Source: BOG-994 sp049514215 (GTDB lineage: Bacteria; Pseudomonadota; Gammaproteobacteria; Burkholderiales; Burkholderiaceae_D). Taken from it: DNA of 64,000 bases. A program made the translations under genes and the position numbers. Shown in pieces: positions 1 to 7,945 of this stretch. The DNA lies in NCBI GenBank assembly GCA_049514215.1, contig JBEKVI010000018.1, positions 1-64,000 of the forward strand, read 5' to 3'. The notes beneath the pieces were generated by a model. It ran no database searches and was not told where the DNA came from. It saw only the letters and a list, made by a program, of their open reading frames with translations. How positions within the stretch are numbered: position 1 is the first letter of the stretch; each line of letters starts with the position of its first letter.

Positions 1-428
1 ACGACCGACTCGGAGATATAGCGGGTTAGATCGCCCAGCTTGAGCACGGCAATGGCGATCTGGATCGCACCGATTAGCACCGCGAGCAAGAAAAGGGCTT
101 CATAGGCGTCCACGCGCGCCTCGGGGTCGATGAAGGCCAGCGCGCTAAACACCACCAGGGACATGGCACCAGTCGGTCCGTTGATGAGGTGCTTTGACGA
201 TCCGAGCAGTCCGGCGACCGCTGTGAAGACAATTGCAGTATACAGCCCAAAGCGCGGGTCCACACCAGCGATCAGGGCGTAGGCGATGCTTTGCGGCAAT
301 GAAATGGCCGCAACCGTCAGGCCCGCGATCAGGTCGGCGCGCGCGAACCCCCAAGGATAGCTTCCGAGTTTCATCCCACGGCGAGTCGGGGAAAAGGGTT
401 CCGTATCAGAAATTGCCGCTTCAGTCAC
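1..428 (-). CDS. SulP-family anion permease, N-terminal part (cut by window edge)
   Basis: Inner-membrane SulP/SLC26-type transporter for sulfate, bicarbonate or a similar anion. About 140 N-terminal residues are visible. They contain the family-typical first helices (LIAGLTVAAISLPQSIAYA) and the GLYTAIV and NGPTGAMSLVV segments; the STAS domain would lie outside the window. I chose a GTG at 428; an ATG at 374 also fits. The stop of the sulfate-binding protein gene lies 18 bases upstream, so the two are probably co-transcribed. That pairing favours sulfate as substrate, but the divergent carbonic anhydrase keeps bicarbonate possible. The family call is firm; the substrate is inference. Confidence 0.85.
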   Translation of the reverse strand, partial: MTEAAISDTEPFSPTRRGMKLGSYPWGFARADLIAGLTVAAISLPQSIAYALIAGVDPRFGLYTAIVFTAVAGLLGSSKHLINGPTGAMSLVVFSALAFIDPEARVDAYEALFLLAVLIGAIQIAIAVLKLGDLTRYISESV

Positions 429-446
429 TGTCGCTCTCGCAGGCCA

Positions 447-1481
447 CTAGCGCGGCTTGGGTCGGTAGACCGCGTCGATGATGCCATCCTGGGCAAAAAA
501 CCGGTTCTCGGCATCCTCCCAGTCCCGAGCAATCGCGCCGACCTCAAAAAGGTGCAGGGGTGGCAGCCGATCGGCATGCCGCTTTAGGGCGTCTGGGCTG
601 AGCGGCCGGTATCCTTCCTGCGCGATGATCTCCTGAGCCTCGTCCGAGAAGAGGTATTCCAGATAGTTTCGGGCCAGCTCGGAGGTTCCATGCGCCTTGA
701 CGTTGGCGTCCACCCAGGCCACCGAAGGCTCCGCCAGGATGCTAACCGGTGGATAGACGATCCTCAGACTGCCCTTGGATTCATCCACCTCCCGCAACGC
801 CTCGTTCTCCCAGGCAAGGTGCACGTCCCCCAGTCTTTCGACTGCAAACGCCAAGCCTGCCTCGCGCGCTGCCGGAACCAAAAAAGGCGTGTGGAGGTAC
901 AGCTCCCGGAGATAGTCGAGGGCCCCAGCCTCGCTGCCGCCCCTTGTGACGACCGAACCCCAGGCCGCGAGCGCACTGAGCTTGCCATTGCCTGAGGACT
1001 TGGGATCGGGGGTAATCACTTCGACGCCGGGCTTAATCAGGTCGGGCCAATCTGCGATAGCATGCGGATTACCTTGGCGAACAACAAACACAATTGTGGA
1101 ATAGTAGGGCCGAGATTGATTCGGCAGCCGTGCCGCCCAGTCCCCCGCAATCTGGCCCCGCTTGCGAAGTGCATCGACATCGGACGGGAGCCCCAACGTC
1201 ACCACGTCCGGCTGCAATTCGCCATTGATTGCGAGATGGGCTTGACGCGTGGACCCGCCGTGCGATTGTTGAATCTCCAGATGCTCGCCACTCGCCTTCT
1301 CCCTATCCCGGACGAACTGTGCATTGAGGGCCCGATAGAGCTCTCTGGTAGGATCGTAGGAGACATTGAGCAGGTGTTCTGGCGGCCGCCGCTCGAAGTT
1401 CCCAGCAAAGATGAGTGCCCCAGCCACGGCCACCGCTGCGATGGCAGCCAGATTCAGCCAAGGCAATTTGGGTCTGAGCAT
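447..1481 (-). CDS. Periplasmic sulfate-binding protein (Sbp/CysP family)
   Basis: Solute-binding protein expected to bind sulfate or thiosulfate in the periplasm. An N-terminal hydrophobic segment (WLNLAAIAAVAVAGALIFAG) acts as signal or anchor. The mature part shows family motifs: NVSYDPTRELY near the start, SHGGSTRQA, then DVVTLGLPSDVDAL and the GNGK region (PDPKSSGNGKLSALAAWG). The chosen ATG sits just before the signal sequence; an in-frame alternative start exists at 1553. Length is about 344 residues, normal for the family. No CysT/CysW/CysA genes are visible; instead the next gene downstream is a SulP permease. Function at family level is secure; the partner is inferred from context. 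Confidence 0.88.
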   Translation of the reverse strand: MLRPKLPWLNLAAIAAVAVAGALIFAGNFERRPPEHLLNVSYDPTRELYRALNAQFVRDREKASGEHLEIQQSHGGSTRQAHLAINGELQPDVVTLGLPSDVDALRKRGQIAGDWAARLPNQSRPYYSTIVFVVRQGNPHAIADWPDLIKPGVEVITPDPKSSGNGKLSALAAWGSVVTRGGSEAGALDYLRELYLHTPFLVPAAREAGLAFAVERLGDVHLAWENEALREVDESKGSLRIVYPPVSILAEPSVAWVDANVKAHGTSELARNYLEYLFSDEAQEIIAQEGYRPLSPDALKRHADRLPPLHLFEVGAIARDWEDAENRFFAQDGIIDAVYRPKPR

Positions 1482-1926
1482 GAGCGAGACGCTGCAAGAG
1501 GGGAATCGTCCAGTATGCTGGCTTGCACCGGCGTTGCCGAAGAAGCATTCCAACTAAGCATATGCGCGAGCTGGTTCAAGCTGACCCGTGACCCAGGGCC
1601 ATGGCCAATCGCCGGGGGGCGCGTTCGGGTAAGCAGGAAGCTCGGGGGGTCTGAGGCACCACTTTTGTCGACCAGCCCCTTTGGCATCGCGCGGGCCTGC
1701 GCTCCGAAGCGGCCCCGCGTCCGAAGGCGCGCCCGTCAACGCCCGAGATCTCCTTTGGCGCTGGTCTCGAGTCCTCGCGCGCCGGCAAGACGTTGGCGCG
1801 CTTCCAAGATGGCTCCAGAAACGGGATGGAGTGATATATCCAAATGCGAGATCGTTCGATCGACAAAGGATTCCCTTAGTTAGCCTATGCTAAGAGCTCT
1901 TGGTCTCACATTAGAGAGGAAGCCAT

Positions 1927-2520
1927 ATGACCCTACTCTCCGAGGTTCTCGCGGCCAATCAGCGCTATAGCGCCGAATTCGGCAAGAAAGGCGAACTGCC
2001 ACTGCCTCCCGCGCGGCAGTTCGCCATTCTGACTTGCATGGATGCCCGTCTTGATCCGGCCAAGTACGCCGGGCTCTCCGAGGGAGACGCGCACGTCATC
2101 CGTAACGCAGGCGGACGTGCCTCGGACGATGCGATCCGCTCTCTTGTGATTTCGCACAAACTACTTGGGACGCGCGAGTATTTTGTCATCCATCACACGG
2201 ACTGCGGCATGCTCGTGTTCACCGACGAGATCATCTCGGACCTGCTGGCCCGCAGTCTCGATACGGCCCAGATCGACGCAAACGGCTGGCATGATATCGG
2301 TCAAGGGCCTGGCTCGGCCGCCGGTCGCTATGTCAGGTGGCTGACCATCGGTGATCCCAAGAAGGCGGTCCTGGAGGATGTTCAGCGGATTCTCGACCAT
2401 CCCCTAATCGCCCCGGAGATCCCCATCTATGGCTACATCTACGACGTCAGGACCGGCCGACTCAACGAAGTCACAGAGGCGAGTGAAGCCGGTCGAGCCC
2501 GAAAACCCAAGTTGAACTAG
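1927..2520 (+). CDS. Beta-class carbonic anhydrase
   Basis: Zinc enzyme interconverting CO2 and bicarbonate in the cytoplasm. The 197-residue protein carries the beta-class metal and catalytic residues: C37, D39 and R41 in the CMDAR motif, then H90 and C93 in the HTDCG motif. Length fits the short mycobacterial-type beta branch. An AGAGAGGAAG ribosome binding site lies a few bases before the ATG. It is transcribed away from the sulfate-binding/SulP pair, across about 445 bases. The arrangement could supply or consume bicarbonate linked to the permease, but that is inference. The gene ends convergently to the cupin-like gene. Confidence 0.93.
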   Translation: MTLLSEVLAANQRYSAEFGKKGELPLPPARQFAILTCMDARLDPAKYAGLSEGDAHVIRNAGGRASDDAIRSLVISHKLLGTREYFVIHHTDCGMLVFTDEIISDLLARSLDTAQIDANGWHDIGQGPGSAAGRYVRWLTIGDPKKAVLEDVQRILDHPLIAPEIPIYGYIYDVRTGRLNEVTEASEAGRARKPKLN

Positions 2521-2649
2521 GTCACGGCGGCAGCTCCCTGAACAAGGGGGCCCGCTGGCTTTACGCCAACGGCCCTTCCCGCACCGTCAACGGGGTCAAC
2601 GGGGGTCGCTGCAACGGGTCGCCTTCGATGCAGGTCAGGGCGCAAAGAA

Positions 2650-3222
2650 CTACTTCAACTCCGTCATGACCGCGCTTCCGGTACCCCGCATGAGGAGTTC
2701 CGTGTGCGTGCGATTGCGTGCGTTAAAGCGGATCTCTCCTGACTTGTACTCGTTCACAATACTGGATCCCTCAGGGGTCGTTGACTTCAGGGCGGTGTCT
2801 TCTTCGTAGACAACGACGACGTCCTTGTCGTGGAAGTGCATGGGCGTCGGCTCGCCCAGATTCCAGCTGTAACTCCAGACGATGACACGGTCATTCTCGA
2901 AGAGCTTCTTCACGCGCGGTCGGGGAAATGCGTTTGGATACCCCGAGTCATTGCGAATCGGGGCCACGGGGTGCTCCTTTAGTTCGATGACCACAGTGTG
3001 CGTGCCCGGCGCGCCCGGTACTGCGCCCTTGTGGCCGAAGGATGCGGTTCCAGGATGAGACAGAGACACCGCCACGAAATCGTGCTCGGACGGGGCGAGT
3101 GCGCTTGTCGTGTCCCATACGCTCACCCGTTCATTGTCGATGATCGGCTGCGCACCGTTAGCAACCGACCCAGAGCAGAAAGCAAGAACGACCAGGATCG
3201 TTCTAAACATATCCCTCATCAT
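2650..3222 (-). CDS. Secreted cupin-like protein, function unknown
   Basis: A 190-residue protein with a clear Sec signal peptide (FRTILVVLAFCSGSVANGA), so probably periplasmic. The mature part resembles a duplicated cupin-like beta-barrel: the second half has VWSYSWNLGEPTPMHFHDKDVVVVYEE, with H-F-H as a possible metal site, and a GEIRFNARNRTHTELL segment typical of the second cupin motif. Two close ATG codons (3222, 3219) follow a GGAGAC ribosome binding site. It stands alone, convergent with the carbonic anhydrase gene. I cannot name a substrate. Confidence 0.7.
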   Translation of the reverse strand: MMRDMFRTILVVLAFCSGSVANGAQPIIDNERVSVWDTTSALAPSEHDFVAVSLSHPGTASFGHKGAVPGAPGTHTVVIELKEHPVAPIRNDSGYPNAFPRPRVKKLFENDRVIVWSYSWNLGEPTPMHFHDKDVVVVYEEDTALKSTTPEGSSIVNEYKSGEIRFNARNRTHTELLMRGTGSAVMTELK

Positions 3223-3503
3223 CTGTCTCCAAGATCAAAGTGGAATGAGATTATTCCTCGAAACCCAGCTTTTTCAACAGGGAGAAGACCCGCAAGCTTG
3301 ATCGGGGTTGCGCATTGCGACGGGGGCAACCTACCCCCCGAGACCGGAGCGACCGCCACGATTGCGTGCCTTTTCTGACGCGCCAGGTTCACGGCTGGCC
3401 CCTACTATAGGACCGACCGTGCACCGCATTCTCCGATGCCGTCAGAAGTCCCCGTGACGATCTTCCCGCCGCTAGGCGTCCAACGTGACCAAGGCGACGA
3501 TCC

Positions 3504-3947
3504 TCAGTACTTTAGGCGGATGCGCAATTCCCTAAGATCCTGAGCGTCAAGCGTGAACTGACTTTCCTCGAAGCTCGCGGGATGGGTGGCGTAGGTATGA
3601 TTGTTCGAGAAGCCATAGCCTTCTTGGGGCAGGCCGACCAAATTGGTGTTTAGAATGCCGTCATCGTTGACGTCATGAAAGACGGAGATCGCATAGGTGC
3701 CCGCCGGCAGATCCCGGAACTCACATCGAACCTCTCCCGCATCCGCCGCCACGCTCACCGGCTTGAATGCGTGCCGGGCCGCATTCGGAAATCCTTGTGC
3801 CGACCGAAACAGTTGGCAGAGGACGTGCCCTCCTGGGCCACGCACGCCATCGATAACAGCATGGATTTCCCCGCCCAGGCCCGGAAGGCTGAGCACCGCG
3901 CCCGCGACCGTGAGGGCGGCGCGGGACGCAAGACCGAGGGTTCTCAT
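3504..3947 (-). CDS. Secreted DUF2141 domain protein
   Basis: A 147-residue exported protein of the DUF2141 family: a signal peptide in the first ~25 residues, then the family signature (GHVLCQLFRSAQGFP, LPAGTYAISVFHDVNDDGILNTNLVGLPQEGYGFSNN). The fold is predicted to be a small beta sandwich; the biochemical role is unknown. Its ATG overlaps the stop codon of the carotenoid oxygenase gene (ATGA), so translation of the two is probably coupled. In other bacteria this family is often found near carotenoid-metabolism genes, which matches this context. Confidence 0.85.
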   Translation of the reverse strand: MRTLGLASRAALTVAGAVLSLPGLGGEIHAVIDGVRGPGGHVLCQLFRSAQGFPNAARHAFKPVSVAADAGEVRCEFRDLPAGTYAISVFHDVNDDGILNTNLVGLPQEGYGFSNNHTYATHPASFEESQFTLDAQDLRELRIRLKY

Positions 3948-5377
3948 TGCGCTTCGAAACTTCCATGAAACCCGAGCGGGATCGAAACCGGCACCTTGAT
4001 TCGGGCCAGGATCTCGAGAGTGCGCGCATCCCAGATCGTCATTTCGCTTCCCTGCGAGAGCGGCCTGCTGCCGACGGTGAGCAAGACTCCATCGTCCTCT
4101 TCGGAGGATTCGGGGCGCGCAACAAAAAGCGGCTCTCCGAAAGTAATGCCATCGAGCGAACGGCGCATCACATAGTCTGTCCTGGTATCTACGCGCACGA
4201 GCCCCGAGAGGTCCGAACCCCAGATGTAACGGTGGGGGCGTCCGTTGGTGCGCACGTAGTGAATCACCGGAAACTCGAATCCCACGTCCGCACCGACAGT
4301 CTCCATGCGAAACTCTTTGCGGTTGGGATCGATGGTGATCCGACGCAAACCCGGTGCGAGAGAGGGAAGTCCATCTTGCCGGATGGCACTCATTCGCATA
4401 CCGCGACCAATAAGATCTGCATCGGGATAGGCGAGCAGCTCAAGACGAACCGCGCCGTCATTGAGGTCGAACGCATTCACCGTGTGAAAAAAGAAGAAGG
4501 CGGGTCCCTCATGTTCAGTACAGCTTCCGGTACTTCTATCCATGACCACGATCCGCGTCCCTTTTTCAGGCGACCAGCGGTAATGCTCAGCGATAGGCCG
4601 CTTAGACCAAAGCAAACTCGCGGGTCTAAGATCATACGGGGCTAGGATGAGGACGATCTTCGTTCGGGTAATGGCGAAAGAGTGGACGTAGGGAACGCGA
4701 CCCAGCTCCACGCGCCCGATCTGCCGGCGTTCAGTCGATCCGTAGGGCTGCGAGAAAGCGATAATCGCGCTTTTTGCACCGAACACCGAGCCGATGTTGA
4801 TGCATTCCCTGCGCTCGGTATCGTCGTGCGGATGCGCACTGATCAACCGTGTTCTCGCTATGCCGCCTGTGGGTCGTACCTCGGCGGCAGTTTTTAGCGT
4901 ATGCGGGTCGATGACGAGTTGGCGCTCGGTCTCCGTCATGGCAATCCAGTGACGGCCCTCAGGACGTATATTGACGTTGGCGTTATCGGTGGAACGCGGC
5001 GTTGGCTGTAAGAGCCGTTGCAAGATGCCACGGTCATTGTGCGTTCCAAAGCTCGCCAGCTCGTTGCGACCTTGAGTGACCGATCGGTTGAACTCGCATT
5101 CGAGGAGTTTTTGCATCCAATGCACTCGACCGTTTGGCTCAATCTCGAACGAGTACAACATGCCAAGCCCGTCGAACCAATGCTCGGCCTGCCAATCATT
5201 AAGCTCGAATACCGCAGGCGCGGTGCGGATAAGACGCCCGCGAAGCCACGCAGGGATGTCCCCCAAGACCTCGCCCTCGCCTTCGAAGGGCCCTCCCAGT
5301 ATGCTGCTTGTCAAGGCCGCCGGAAGGCGGGACGGATGCTGGATTGATATGAGTTCGGTGCGATTTGGTGCGTTCAC
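3944..5377 (-). CDS. Carotenoid oxygenase family protein
   Basis: Fe(II)-dependent dioxygenase of the carotenoid/lignostilbene cleavage family (RPE65-like), 477 residues. The four iron-binding histidines of the seven-bladed propeller are all visible: H182 (SAHPHDD), H232 (YVHSFAIT), H298 (FFFHTVNAFD) and H471 (GFHGSF). The GTG start at 5377 is fixed by an excellent AGGAGG site 5–10 bases upstream. No transit or signal sequence is seen, so it is probably cytoplasmic or membrane-associated. It overlaps the DUF2141 gene and is divergent from an AraC regulator that may control it. Substrate (carotenoid, apocarotenoid or stilbene) cannot be read from sequence. Confidence 0.92.
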   Translation of the reverse strand: MNAPNRTELISIQHPSRLPAALTSSILGGPFEGEGEVLGDIPAWLRGRLIRTAPAVFELNDWQAEHWFDGLGMLYSFEIEPNGRVHWMQKLLECEFNRSVTQGRNELASFGTHNDRGILQRLLQPTPRSTDNANVNIRPEGRHWIAMTETERQLVIDPHTLKTAAEVRPTGGIARTRLISAHPHDDTERRECINIGSVFGAKSAIIAFSQPYGSTERRQIGRVELGRVPYVHSFAITRTKIVLILAPYDLRPASLLWSKRPIAEHYRWSPEKGTRIVVMDRSTGSCTEHEGPAFFFFHTVNAFDLNDGAVRLELLAYPDADLIGRGMRMSAIRQDGLPSLAPGLRRITIDPNRKEFRMETVGADVGFEFPVIHYVRTNGRPHRYIWGSDLSGLVRVDTRTDYVMRRSLDGITFGEPLFVARPESSEEDDGVLLTVGSRPLSQGSEMTIWDARTLEILARIKVPVSIPLGFHGSFEAQ

Positions 5378-5570
5378 TGAGATCCTCCTGTTAGGCTTGG
5401 GACACGATTCGGGGCTCGAGAAGATGTGCGCATTAGGGCCGCTCCAAAGCTAACCATGGACGGTTTAGGCTTGTCGGCGTGAGGCTCAATGTGCCAAGAT
5501 CGGAACCGAATGAATTGGTCACGACGGCCAAGATTTTGGTTAATCCCGCCACGGGAAGGAGAACATCGAC
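5378..5570. promoter_or_regulatory. Divergent promoter region between carotenoid oxygenase and AraC regulator
   Basis: A 193-base spacer serving two divergent genes. It holds the ribosome binding sites of both (AGGAGG for the minus-strand gene, GGAAGGAG for the plus-strand gene). Shared control by the AraC protein is inferred from position; I could not pick out convincing operator repeats or -35/-10 boxes by eye. Confidence 0.4.
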
Positions 5571-6575
5571 ATGCATTTTGTGCCGGCAGTCAGTGTCGAA
5601 GCCCTCCTGGTGGGCTTACAGGGCTGCGGGGTCGATACCGCCAAGATCAGGAGGGTGGCCGGACTTGCCTCGCGCTATGCGGATCCGTCAGAAATGCTGC
5701 CCAGTTCCCTCTGGGAGATCATCTGGCTGGAGGCGGCGAAGCTCGATCCACGTCCCGAATTGCCTGCTTTGGCGGCCTGCCAGGTCCCCTTCGGTCTTTT
5801 CGGCTCGTTGGACTATCTTGCGGGCAGCGCGCGAACGGCGCGCGGCGGCCTGCAGGCACTGGCCGATCATTTTTCCGCAGCCGCGGCCGGGATCGAACTC
5901 GAACTTGACTTTGATGGGCCGGATGAGCCGAGGTTGCGCATCATCAATTCGGTGCCGGCCGCGCTTGAATTTGAGAGCGACGAATTCACGACCGCGGTCA
6001 TTTTGGATCGGTTTCGCAATGTGACCGGGGGCCAATTTCAACCGCGACGCGTCTACCTGACGCGTCCGACCCTCAAAAGTGACCTGCACGTGAAGGTTTT
6101 TGGGGCACCCGTAATCTACGGTGCTCCACACGCCGGATTCGAATGCACCCGCAAGTTGCTGGATCTGGAACAATCCATGGCGGACCCGCGCCTGCACGAT
6201 GCCCTGCTTCAAATTGCCAAAAAGCTCGGATTCGCAAACGACAGTAAGAACGGGATTGAAGTTGCGGTACGCTCTCGCCTAAGAAGCTTGATGCCACGCG
6301 GTCAGGCCGTGGCAGAACGCGTGGCTCGCTCCCTGGGAGTCTCGGAGCGCACCCTGCACCGTCGTCTTGCGGACTCGGGAATCTCCTTCCAGGATATTCT
6401 GGATCAGTTTCGCATCGAGGAATCCGAGCGCCTTCTCGCACGCACGAGCACCGAGTTCTCTGCCATCGCCCTCGCGCTCGGCTTTTCTGACCAGGCCGCG
6501 TGGAACCGCTTCTTTCGACGACTGCGACACATGAGCCCGACGGCATGGCAGAACGCCCAGAGCGAGAAGAAATAA
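5571..6575 (+). CDS. AraC-family transcriptional regulator (OruR/ArgR-like)
   Basis: A 334-residue regulator. The N-terminal ~190 residues match the arabinose-binding-like domain of the OruR/ArgR group. The C-terminal ~100 residues hold two helix-turn-helix units: VAERVARSLGVSERTLHRRLADSGISFQDIL and FSAIALALGFSDQAAWNRFFRR, ending in the usual SPTAWQ motif. The ATG follows a GGAAGGAG site. Location suggests it responds to a carotenoid- or lipid-derived ligand and controls the divergent oxygenase operon; the ligand is not readable from sequence. Confidence 0.92.
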   Translation: MHFVPAVSVEALLVGLQGCGVDTAKIRRVAGLASRYADPSEMLPSSLWEIIWLEAAKLDPRPELPALAACQVPFGLFGSLDYLAGSARTARGGLQALADHFSAAAAGIELELDFDGPDEPRLRIINSVPAALEFESDEFTTAVILDRFRNVTGGQFQPRRVYLTRPTLKSDLHVKVFGAPVIYGAPHAGFECTRKLLDLEQSMADPRLHDALLQIAKKLGFANDSKNGIEVAVRSRLRSLMPRGQAVAERVARSLGVSERTLHRRLADSGISFQDILDQFRIEESERLLARTSTEFSAIALALGFSDQAAWNRFFRRLRHMSPTAWQNAQSEKK

Positions 6576-6715
6576 AGCGGCGATCAGAAATGGATCTCGT
6601 GATAGCGTGAGCGGCGAATGCGGTCCTTCACGGAATCGCCCTGGTCTTATCCATTCCTGAGCGTGTCCGAAGCACGAAATCCCAAGTGCGGCACCTGCAA
6701 TCTCGGCTTGGCGAA

Positions 6716-7945
6716 CTAGGGAGCGCGCCCGAGCCAATCGAGCAGATCCGGCATCGGTCGTGGCGGACTAAAAAGGTTGCCCTGGGCCAAGTCACACTGG
6801 TTGGCCTGGAGAAATTCTAGTTGCTCGAACGTCTCAACGCCTTCCGCGATGACCTTCATCCCCAGTTCATGCCCGATCTCGATCGTCTTTTGGACAACGA
6901 TGCGGGACGCATCTTTTTGATGCATCTCCTGAACGAACGATTTATCGATCTTGATCTCCGTGGCCGGCACGTTTCTGAGCTGCTGCATCATTGCATAGCC
7001 GGTTCCGAAGTCATCAATCGAAAGCTGCACCCGCTTCATTCGGAGTCGCATCAGAACATCCAACGTCCTTGCGATGTTTCTGATCAGACCACTCTCCGTG
7101 ATCTCGAGAATAATATTTTCGGGGAGAACGTCATACTTCCGACTCAGCGTTAGAAGCATCTCTGGAAAGGCGAGATCCGTGAGCGATTGGGCGGAAACAT
7201 TCAGAGAGACGGTGGGAGTACTACCATCTGCAAGGATCAATTGCGAGATTTCCGCAAGCCCGCGGTCCGCGACGAGCCAGCCAAGCCTGTCGATCCAATG
7301 GCACCTTTCGGCCAAGGCGATGAAGTAGTCGGGATATATGAGACCGAGTTCCGGGTGCTGCCATCGAACCAGGGCCTCGAAGCCGACCACGCGACGAGTG
7401 GCAATCTCGATTTGAGGCTGGTAGTGAAGAACGAATTCATCGTGCGCGATGGCTTGCTGTAATCGAGCTGGCGTGATTGCAATCTGAGGGACCGGTAGCG
7501 CAGGAACCGAGTTCGCCCTGGTTCCAAACGTCTTGAGTATTTCTTCGAGTTGCGTGAGCCTAAACGGTTTTTGCAGATGACCGACTACGTCGAGCCCGAG
7601 TGATCGAGCGAGGGTCTCGGCTGTCTCGAGTACGCGCTTGTCCATACCGCTCATGAGCACGACGCCGGCTCGACAGCGCTGCTGGCCAAGCCAACGCAAA
7701 AGCTCTACACCATCCATATCGGGCATCATCAGATCGACAACCACGAGCGTGACGTCGGAGTTGAGCGCAGCCATGAATTCGACCGCGCGAGTTTCCATCG
7801 TGCACGGAAAATTCAATGCTTCGGCTACGCTACAGATGAATTCGCCAACCTGGGCCTCGTCATCGACGACCAGGATCCGCGTCAACGAGCCTTCACCTCC
7901 TCCCGTCTGAGCCTGCGCCGGCAACTCGCTTTGCGTGTACGTCAT
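6716..7945 (-). CDS. Response regulator with receiver and EAL (c-di-GMP phosphodiesterase) domains
   Basis: A 409-residue cytoplasmic protein. A receiver domain (about 22–140) has acidic residues D28–D29, the phosphoacceptor D71 (VVDLMMPDMDG) and K126. An EAL domain (about 155–405) has catalytic motifs intact: EAL at 190–192, SLNVSAQSL, EITESG, IDDFGTGY, KIDKSF and AEGVETFEQ. It should therefore hydrolyse c-di-GMP when activated by phosphorylation. Its ATG overlaps the stop of the hybrid kinase gene (TAATG), so the kinase is the obvious partner. There is no signal peptide. Confidence in domains is high; regulation by this kinase is inferred. Confidence 0.94.
   Translation of the reverse strand: MTYTQSELPAQAQTGGGEGSLTRILVVDDEAQVGEFICSVAEALNFPCTMETRAVEFMAALNSDVTLVVVDLMMPDMDGVELLRWLGQQRCRAGVVLMSGMDKRVLETAETLARSLGLDVVGHLQKPFRLTQLEEILKTFGTRANSVPALPVPQIAITPARLQQAIAHDEFVLHYQPQIEIATRRVVGFEALVRWQHPELGLIYPDYFIALAERCHWIDRLGWLVADRGLAEISQLILADGSTPTVSLNVSAQSLTDLAFPEMLLTLSRKYDVLPENIILEITESGLIRNIARTLDVLMRLRMKRVQLSIDDFGTGYAMMQQLRNVPATEIKIDKSFVQEMHQKDASRIVVQKTIEIGHELGMKVIAEGVETFEQLEFLQANQCDLAQGNLFSPPRPMPDLLDWLGRAP

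Noticed and set aside
1864..1900. Short inverted repeat TTAGC…GCTAA before the carbonic anhydrase gene
   Set aside because: Five-base arms with a four-base spacer are expected by chance at this frequency.
2521..2649. Imperfect CAACGGG repeats between carbonic anhydrase and the cupin-like gene
   Set aside because: Only three short, degenerate copies; too weak for a regulatory or structural claim.
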